A model generated the notes under the pieces. That model did not search any database, was not told where the DNA came from, and saw only the letters and a list, made by a program, of their open reading frames with translations. A stretch of DNA of 64,000 bases from Euglena gracilis (lineage: Eukaryota > Euglenida > Euglenophyceae > Euglenales). Both the position numbers and the translations under genes were made by a program. Position 1 is the first letter of the stretch. Each line of letters starts with the position of its first letter. The stretch covers positions 17,368,595 to 17,432,594 of the forward strand of contig CP154957.1 of the NCBI GenBank assembly GCA_039621445.1, read 5' to 3'. Positions 57,901 through 64,000 of this stretch are shown piece after piece.

Positions 57901-58350
57901 TTCCAAAACGGTTCGGCAACACAAGGGGTTTTGTTATTTTGGGACCCTGGGACAGTTGAGCAGCAAAAGGAATTCGCTTCCAAAACGGTTCGGCAACACA
58001 AGGGGTTTTGTTATTTTGAGGCCCTTGGACAGTTGAGCAACAGAAGGAATTCGCTTCCAACGCGGTTCGGCAACACAAGGGATTTTGTTATTTTGGGGCC
58101 CTGGGACAGTCGAGCAACAGAAGGAATTCGCTTCCAAAACGGTTCGGCAACATAAGGGATTTTGTTATTTTGGGACCCTGGGACAGTTGAGCACCAAAAG
58201 GGATTGGCTTCCAAAACGGTTCGGCAACACATGGGGGTTTTGTTATTTTGGGGCCCTGGGACAGTTGAGCAACAAAAGGGATTCGCTTCCAAAACGGTTC
58301 GGCAACACAAGGGATTTTGTTATTTTGGGGCCCTGGGACAGTTGAGCAAT
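45948..58350. repeat. 77-bp satellite array, about 160 units, with higher-order structure
   Basis: The unit contains GGGGCCCTGGGACAGTTGAG, GGAATTCGCTTCC and AACGGTTCGGCAACACAAGG. Units differ at a few fixed sites. The variant GAATTCCCTTCCAAAGCGG recurs at 48181, 48952, 49415, 50186, 51574, 52422, 53193, 54581, 55428, 56430 and 57200, giving a higher-order period of 3,007 bp from about 49.4 to 55.4 kb. As 77 is not a multiple of three and few stops occur, most frames are open; the many ORFs here are artefacts. Confidence 0.97.
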
Positions 58351-58399
58351 AAAAATAATGGTTATGGTGCATTTCTCGCTGTTTGAAATATGTTCTACG

Positions 58400-58557
58400 A
58401 AGTTTTAGGCCAAACAAGGAAAATCAGTATTGGGGGGGGGGCTTAAAAAGTCGGTGACCCCCCCTTTTGGTACATTAGAGTGCCTAGTCGGTCGACTAGT
58501 CGACCGACTAGTCGGTCGACTAGCCAGTACCCCCCCACCCCACTCTAAGACGGGGAG
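58400..58557 (-). repeat. Right terminal inverted repeat
   Basis: Reverse complement matches the left end from GGC and TTAGAGTGGGG inwards to CTTGTTT. Confidence 0.8.
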
Positions 58558-58690
58558 CCCCCACTCCCTACATGCAAATTCGGCCCCCTAAAGCGGGCCT
58601 TCGGCGTTTGCACATGGCCGCCAAAATGCTTGAGATGCAAACCTGGCCCCCCTAAGGTTGGCTCCCTGACCTTGCTTTCAATCATGGCCC
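58558..58690. repeat. Right part of the interrupted third 0.75-kb unit
   Basis: CATGCAAATTCGGCCCCCTA through CTAAGGTTGGCTCCCTG matches 43650-43770 and 44845-44960. Divergence begins after about 58690. Confidence 0.85.
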
Positions 58691-58764
58691 GGACCCAGCG
58701 CCCGGCGGGGGGAGGGAGGTAATCTTTGAGGGGTGGACAGTGGGACAGCGGGGGGGCACGGCGA

Positions 58765-58870
58765 GACACACCGCCCGCCCTCCACCCACACGTTCTGCCG
58801 CACGGGCGCCCAGCCCAGCACGCGGACGTGGTCTGCCTCACCCCGTTGCTCACCGCGGGCCCCTCTCCCC
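58765..58870 (-). other. Candidate exon, function unknown
   Basis: The minus strand reads EADHVRVLGWAPVRQNVWVE and GGRCVSPC with mostly G or C third positions. No domain recognised and no partner exon found nearby. Confidence 0.25.
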
Positions 58871-59049
58871 TCGATGGGTCCCCCGAGGGGCAGAAATCCC
58901 CCCAAATTTCAGCAGCCCATTTCTTGATTTTTGGGTTTCAGCCGATCGGCCCGAGGGTTTGCTGAAATTTGGGTTTCACTGGATCGGCCGAAGCGCTGCT
59001 TAAAAAATTTGGGCCAAAATGGCCAACAAAAGGCACCCTTTTCCTATTC

Positions 59050-59521
59050 CCCCCCCCCCCCCCCCGGGCAATTGACGCCCCCGGGCAATTGACGCCCCTG
59101 GGCAATTGTCACCCCTGGCTGTGCCGGCCAATTTGTCACCCCGGGAAATTGTCACCCCCGTCCGTGCTGCCCAATTTGTCACCCCCCCCACAGAAGATGT
59201 TTGTGAACTTTCTTTTTGCCGACACGACTCGATTGATCCTCTATTTCGCTACAACGTGCTGAGAAATGTCACATACTAAATGCTCTGCACAATATCACAA
59301 CCATAGCTGCATTTTTGCGTGTTCACTAGTGTTTCAGATGGTGTTTTTGGTCATTTGGATTTAATGTGGCCTACATGGGTGGGCAATTGACGCCCCCGGG
59401 CAATTGACGCCCCCGGGCAATTGTCACCCCCTCTGTGCTGGCCAAATTGTCACCCCGGGAAATTGTCACCCCCCTCTGTGCTGCCCAATTTGTCGCGTGA
59501 CAATTGCCCGGGGGGGGGGGG
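59050..59521. repeat. Paired GGGCAATTG(A/T)C blocks
   Basis: Two direct blocks of about 120 bp (59066-59190 and 59381-59500), each with the same order of six GGGCAATTG or GCCCAATTTG motifs, flank 190 bp of lower-G+C sequence. The outer ends are inverted (CCCCCGGGCAATTG and CAATTGCCCGGGGG). Confidence 0.75.
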
Positions 59522-62330
59522 CGGGTAAGAAAAGAGGAGGCGCCTCAGGGGGTGCTTATTTTTGGGGTTTCTTGAATTTGCCGGGGGTGGGTTACTTAGC
59601 CCCCCCCCTGGGAGAAGTGAGACGCGGTCGAAAGCCCCCCCCCCCCCCGAGGCGTGGGGCAGCAACGGGGTGGCCGCACCTCTGCAGGATGAACGGCAAC
59701 GACTCCCCGCCCCGTCCGCCTCCCCCCCAGGGGTGTTTTTTAGTCTTGGACCCCCTCCCCGGGGGGGAAGGGGGGGTAGGGTGGGTGGGTTCCTTGGACC
59801 CCCTCCCCCCCTGGGGGGTGGGGTGGGGCTGGTGGGTATATCTTTTTCGACGCCAAAGGCGACAAAATTTTTTGAAAAAGGTGCTATTTTTTTGGCATTT
59901 TTGGCCATTTTCGGGCAAACTGGGTTTGTCCCCTGGGACCCCCCCTCCTCCGGGGGGGGGGGGGCCCCCCCGGGGGTGGGGGGTTGGGTGCCGCCCCCCC
60001 CCCCCCCCCCCCGGTCTTCAAAAAAAAACCCCTGCTCCCCCTCATCCCCCCGCACTGTGTGCCCTCGTGCACTCCCCGCCTCCTCGCTGCTCCTGCGGAA
60101 GCCCCGCCGACGAGCCTCCCCTTCCCTTTCACAGAGAGCACTGCCGTCAAGTCCTCCAGGAGGGGGCTTGAACCAGGTTTTGTGCAGTGCTGAGCTCTTG
60201 ACGTGCCTCAGGCAGCCTGGCCAGCGTGGCTGGGGCTGGTACCCAGTGGCCTGGCCCGGCCCGGCCAGCACGGCATAGGCACGCAGCTCACCTTGGAGTT
60301 CTGTACGGGGTGATGGTCGGTCCCCAGGTCCCCAGGGTTTTTCTGTAATTGCATTTTGAAATTTTCGATTTTTGACGAAGCGCCCTCCCCCCAAAAAAAT
60401 CGGAAAAGCCAAAATGCACACTATTTGGAGTGTAATGCCCATAAAGTGGCTGTTATGGGGGAAACAAGGTGCCGTTGGATAGAGCGTTCCAGGGGCTTTG
60501 TATTATATTTCCTTCGGTTTTGCCTCGTTTCGGAGATGTTTTGGAAACATCAGTTTTTTGACCCTGAAAACAGCCCAAAATGACCCCCTTTTTCCCCGGA
60601 AATCCATACATGTTGTCTCAATTGGACGGACGTAGACATCAATAGAGCCCAAGACATCAGCAGTGCCCTCCACCCTGATCCGGCCCCCACCCCGTACCTT
60701 AGCCCTGCCGGTGTCCCGCCGGAGGCCCCTGGCCCCCGGTTCTCCCAGCGCATGCACACCACCCCCGGCAGTCAGCCTTACTGTACTCCTTCGGACCCGC
60801 GGTTCTTTGCCCCGCTGCACAGGCGCCGCGTGGCCCCTGGAACTCCTTCCTCATCGGGACCTGGCCTTCCCCCATGGGCGTCTCAGTTTGCTTGTTGTCC
60901 GGGGAGGGACTTTGGAGCCAAAGTAATTTATGTTGATGCAAATACTGAACCCGGAATAAAAAAAATTGGCAGTCTCGGTCGAAACAAAACGCTCGGAGCT
61001 TGCGGGCAAAAATACCTTTGAAATAGAGTTTTCCAAATCTCAAAAAAAAATGGAGGTTTATTGGCAAATTACAGGAGAAAACTGCCTTTCCCCTCCCCAA
61101 TCTGAGGGTGATTGCCCCCTTTCCTCCATTCAAAGCTGCAACGAAATGACACCATCATTCTTCCAATTCGGTCCATGACTGCCCCCAGGGGCTCCGCCTC
61201 CACACGTCCCCGCCGTCCCATAACGCGGTCCCAGCGGCATGTGGCGGAGCGTGGCAAAGCGGACCTCTCCGCTGACCTTTCCATCGAACCGACCCCCGAG
61301 GGCAGCCCCGGGCCAACCTTCCTTTGGAGTTGTGGCGTTTTGTGGATGTGTGGCCCCGCTGAAAAACGGGGCCGTGGGCATTGTTTTGCCCAGGCGCAGG
61401 GAAACCCCCTCCTGCCAGCCATGTGCTTCTTTGGGTAGGGGGAGGGGAGTTCTCTCCTCTGCAGCCTGGTGTGAGAGCCTGCTGTTTTGCCTATTGTGTG
61501 TAGCAGGGGTTTTCTTTAGCTGGAGGGGACCGGGGGGGGATCGAGCCAGCCAGCACCTCTCAGCCGGGCTGCCGACCCCCCCAGGGGGTCCACTGAACAA
61601 AAGTTTGCCTGGCGTGTCGAGCAGGGCGTTTTTTGACGCCCCCTCCGGGGGGGGGTCCAGTTCACAGCCGGGAAAATTTGAGTCCCATCAGCTTTTTCCC
61701 AGGGCAGTTTGTCCCAAACCATTTCAGGCAGAAAGAAACCCAATTTTCTAACAGCTTTCTCTGTTTTATGCACATTTCAGCTGTTTTTCCCACATTTTTT
61801 TTCTGCAGTGTTTTGTTCTCTTTTCCATAGCAACAGCCATTTTGAGGGCAAGGGGTTCTCTGGTTTGTTTGGCCGCCGTTGGACGTGCCCCTGCACCTGT
61901 CCCCCAGTGGCCCCTGCCTCCACACCCCCCTCCCCTTGTGGTGAAGCTGGCCGCCCCCTCCCGGCCCGGCCAGTGCCAGGGGCCTGGTATACCGTATCGC
62001 TGTGCCCCTCAATCCGGACCAGGCATTCACATAACCCTTGCCTGCATGGCCCCTCGAGGGAATGGGTGGGGTCAGGTGAAGTTTTTTTTTTGAATGGATG
62101 GGTGGGTTTGGGCCACTGTTGGCCCCTGTCGGTAGTCAACAGACGCCGACAGGCACTTTCCGCTCGCCAACCCCCCCAACAGAAAAAAAATTTCAAGCAT
62201 CATCGCCCAGCCGGGCCCCTTGCCCTAAAAATTGGCCTAGCTCAAAGAAAGAGGGAAAGTGTTTTTGGGCCACTTTTGCAAGATGGATTGGTTGCTGCAC
62301 AAAAGAATATGTCGCAGAAAGTTGAAATCT
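59522..62330. other. No supported gene
   Basis: C/G-run rich at 59.5-60.0 kb, then mixed sequence. A minus-strand open frame at about 60820-60600 reads VRLTAGGGVHALGEPGARG and GRIRVEGTADVLGSIDVY; it is protein-like but unrecognised, and weakly supported by codon use. Confidence 0.3.
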
Positions 62331-62335
62331 GTATA

Positions 62336-62337
62336 GA

Positions 62338-62377
<40 letters not shown>

Positions 62378-62440
62378 GTATATATATAGAATATATATAT
62401 ACACACACACACATATATATGTGTATATATATATATTCGT
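62336..62440. repeat. TA-rich microsatellite
   Basis: TATATA with interspersed GTATAT and a short ACACAC core. Confidence 0.93.
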
Positions 62441-63225
62441 CAAAAACATCAAACAAAAAAGGGGAGCACACTGAGTGAGGTTTTTTGCTGTGGGGGTGGT
62501 GGCCCCAGGGGCGGGTACCAAGTGAATCCGTGCCCTGGACTATACTCATCCCCACCGTCCCCAGCGCTGGCGACGGGCGGAGGGCCACGGTCCAGGGCGG
62601 GCTGGGCACACGACCACCGACCACACGACGCACCGCATGCGTCATGTGTCCGAGAGGAATGGCGTGGGTGCGTGATCTGTGCACCGGCCCGTGCACAGGT
62701 TGCTCATTTGTTTTGCCAACTGTTTTTCCTAAAAAGTTTCTTTCCACGCCGCAATTAGATTCTACTCGGCTTTACTTAGAACTTTTCCGCGCCCGAACAG
62801 TTCCATTTTTCCGACAGCGTGTTTCTCTGGGGACAGCATTAGGACACAACCGAGCCGGAAAATTTCGTGCACCATCCCATCACGGCGGTGTTGCACGTGG
62901 CAGGCAGTCGCCGAACCTTGATGAACGTTTCCCGTGCTTCTCTCCGAACTCCTCCCCCCTCCCCCCCGGCTCGCCCTGCCGCTGACTCCGGCTCTGGCCC
63001 CTGCCAGTGTGGTGCAGGGCCCCGCCCCGGACCGCCCCCCGCCCATGCCGCGCAGGATGGCGGCCCTCTCTGCTGCGACGGGGATTGTGCAGGTATAGGG
63101 CCTCGGGAGCTGTTGGCAGGCGGAGGCCGGGAGAACCTCCGGCAAGGCCCCACCCCAAACTGGTGTGTTGTCGGCTAGGAGAGGGACGATGTTGGTGTGG
63201 AGTGGACACGTGGACACGCGGACAC
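62441..63225. other. No supported gene
   Basis: G+C-rich sequence with open frames on both strands (for example minus about 63100-62950, Gly/Ala/Arg-rich). None recognised. Confidence 0.35.
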
Positions 63226-63227
63226 AC

Positions 63228-63452
<225 letters not shown>

Positions 63453-63455
<3 letters not shown>

Positions 63456-64000
63456 GCAAGAGAGGTGGGTATTGTCGGTGCGTCGGGGTCCCAACCTCCA
63501 CCTCACTGCGTAACAATGACCCCCTGGACCGCGGCTGCACCGCCTATCGTCCCATCCCCCCAGCAGGGCGTCCATCGCTGGAGGTCAACCGCTGGGGCGG
63601 TAGGCAATGCTCCCTCCGGGTCTGGAACGCAGATTGTCGGCATTTCATGAAAGATTTCCTGCTTCGGCGCGGAGGAGCTATTTTGTTGTCCAGTGCCAGT
63701 TGTTGCCAGAGGGGGAGGTTCGCCCCCCCCCAACAGGTCTTCCCGTACAGCTGTGCCCCACCCCATCCTTGCAACCCTTCCTCATCGGCCTGCAGATGGG
63801 AATGGTCAGAACGTGACAGGTCAGTGAGGGTGTTTGGCGGGTGCTGTTTGGCTGACCCCCCGCCCTGCCGGTGGCAGCCATCGCCGCCCTGGAGGCGACA
63901 GGGTTATCGTATCCATTGTTTCTCTGCGAATCATTCTCCTGGCATGTCACTCCATCCCCCTACCCTCCTCCTCCAGCACGCGTGCACCCACAGCTCGCCT
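63453..64000. other. No recognised feature
   Basis: Mixed sequence to the window edge. Plus-strand open frame from about 63510 has no recognised domain. Confidence 0.35.

Larger units (their letters stand above)
45639..58557. mobile_element. 12.9-kb inverted-repeat element filled with a 77-bp satellite
   Basis: Long inverted ends (left 45639-45898, right 58400-58557) enclose about 160 copies of a 77-bp repeat. The ends share TTAGA(C/G)TGGGG, CTAGTCGACCGACTAGTCGG, CACTCTAATGTACC, TCACCGAC, TTTTAAGCCCCCCC and a diverged inner stretch. It is flanked by CCCCCCTCCC (45629-45638) and CCCCCACTCCC (58558-58568), and the outer flanks join as one copy of the neighbouring 0.75-kb repeat. No transposase-like ORF is visible. 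Confidence 0.75.

Noticed and set aside
45948-58350. Dozens of 60-260 residue ORFs on both strands (repeating FWGPGTVEQQKEF or CCRTVLEANSFCC)
   Set aside because: They are translations of the 77-bp satellite in several frames. Overlap on both strands and the frame shift at each unit exclude a real protein family.
45948-58350. CRISPR array
   Set aside because: Whole 77-bp units repeat without unique spacers, and the surrounding genes have introns.

Overview
The window is nuclear DNA from a eukaryote, most likely a microalga or related protist. Coding pieces are short exons of high G+C, with most third codon positions G or C. They join in phase across introns that use GT-AG and, at several sites, apparently GC-AG boundaries. 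Between the exons lie microsatellites, C/G homopolymer runs, long tandem repeats and inverted-repeat elements. Nothing looks like an operon, Shine-Dalgarno signal or CRISPR array. Haptophytes, dinoflagellates and glaucophytes would all fit; the sequence alone does not decide, and the lineage is an inference.

The only gene family I recognise is a hybrid sensor histidine kinase, present as two paralogues pointing away from each other. Copy A is on the minus strand (exons found from 14700 down to 381) and runs off the left edge. Copy B is on the plus strand (exons from 26124 to 35886, with a possible extra tail exon at 37415-37790). Both show the order GAF domain, HisKA with the phosphoacceptor motif SHELRTPL, HATPase_c with N, G1, F and G2 boxes, a degenerate receiver lacking the phosphoacceptor Asp, then a true receiver with LDLQMP. 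Such proteins autophosphorylate on His and pass the phosphate to Asp in a phosphorelay. No membrane segment is convincingly part of either copy, so a soluble GAF-type sensor is the simplest reading. The two copies share about ten intron positions but differ at seven: five introns only in A and two only in B.

Layout. 1-14.7 kb: copy A, with a 2.9-kb element (terminal inverted repeats, TTCCA target duplication) in its largest intron. 14.7-26.1 kb: the spacer between the divergent genes, holding GCGCAAAA-rich repeats, TGCG and 17-bp minisatellites, a 1.3-kb unit repeated about 2.5 times, and a GTAT microsatellite. 26.1-37.8 kb: copy B. 37.8-43.6 kb: sequence without recognised genes, plus a very C-rich inverted-repeat element. 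43.6-45.6 kb: a tandem duplication of about 0.75 kb carrying a 405-bp MITE with a 9-bp target duplication. 45.6-58.6 kb: about 160 copies of a 77-bp satellite with a 3,007-bp higher-order period, enclosed by long terminal inverted repeats, so the whole block looks like one 12.9-kb element inserted in a third copy of the duplicated unit. 58.6-64 kb: mostly unrecognised sequence and microsatellites.

The most notable observations are the burst of intron differences between the paralogues and the inverted-repeat-bounded satellite array.
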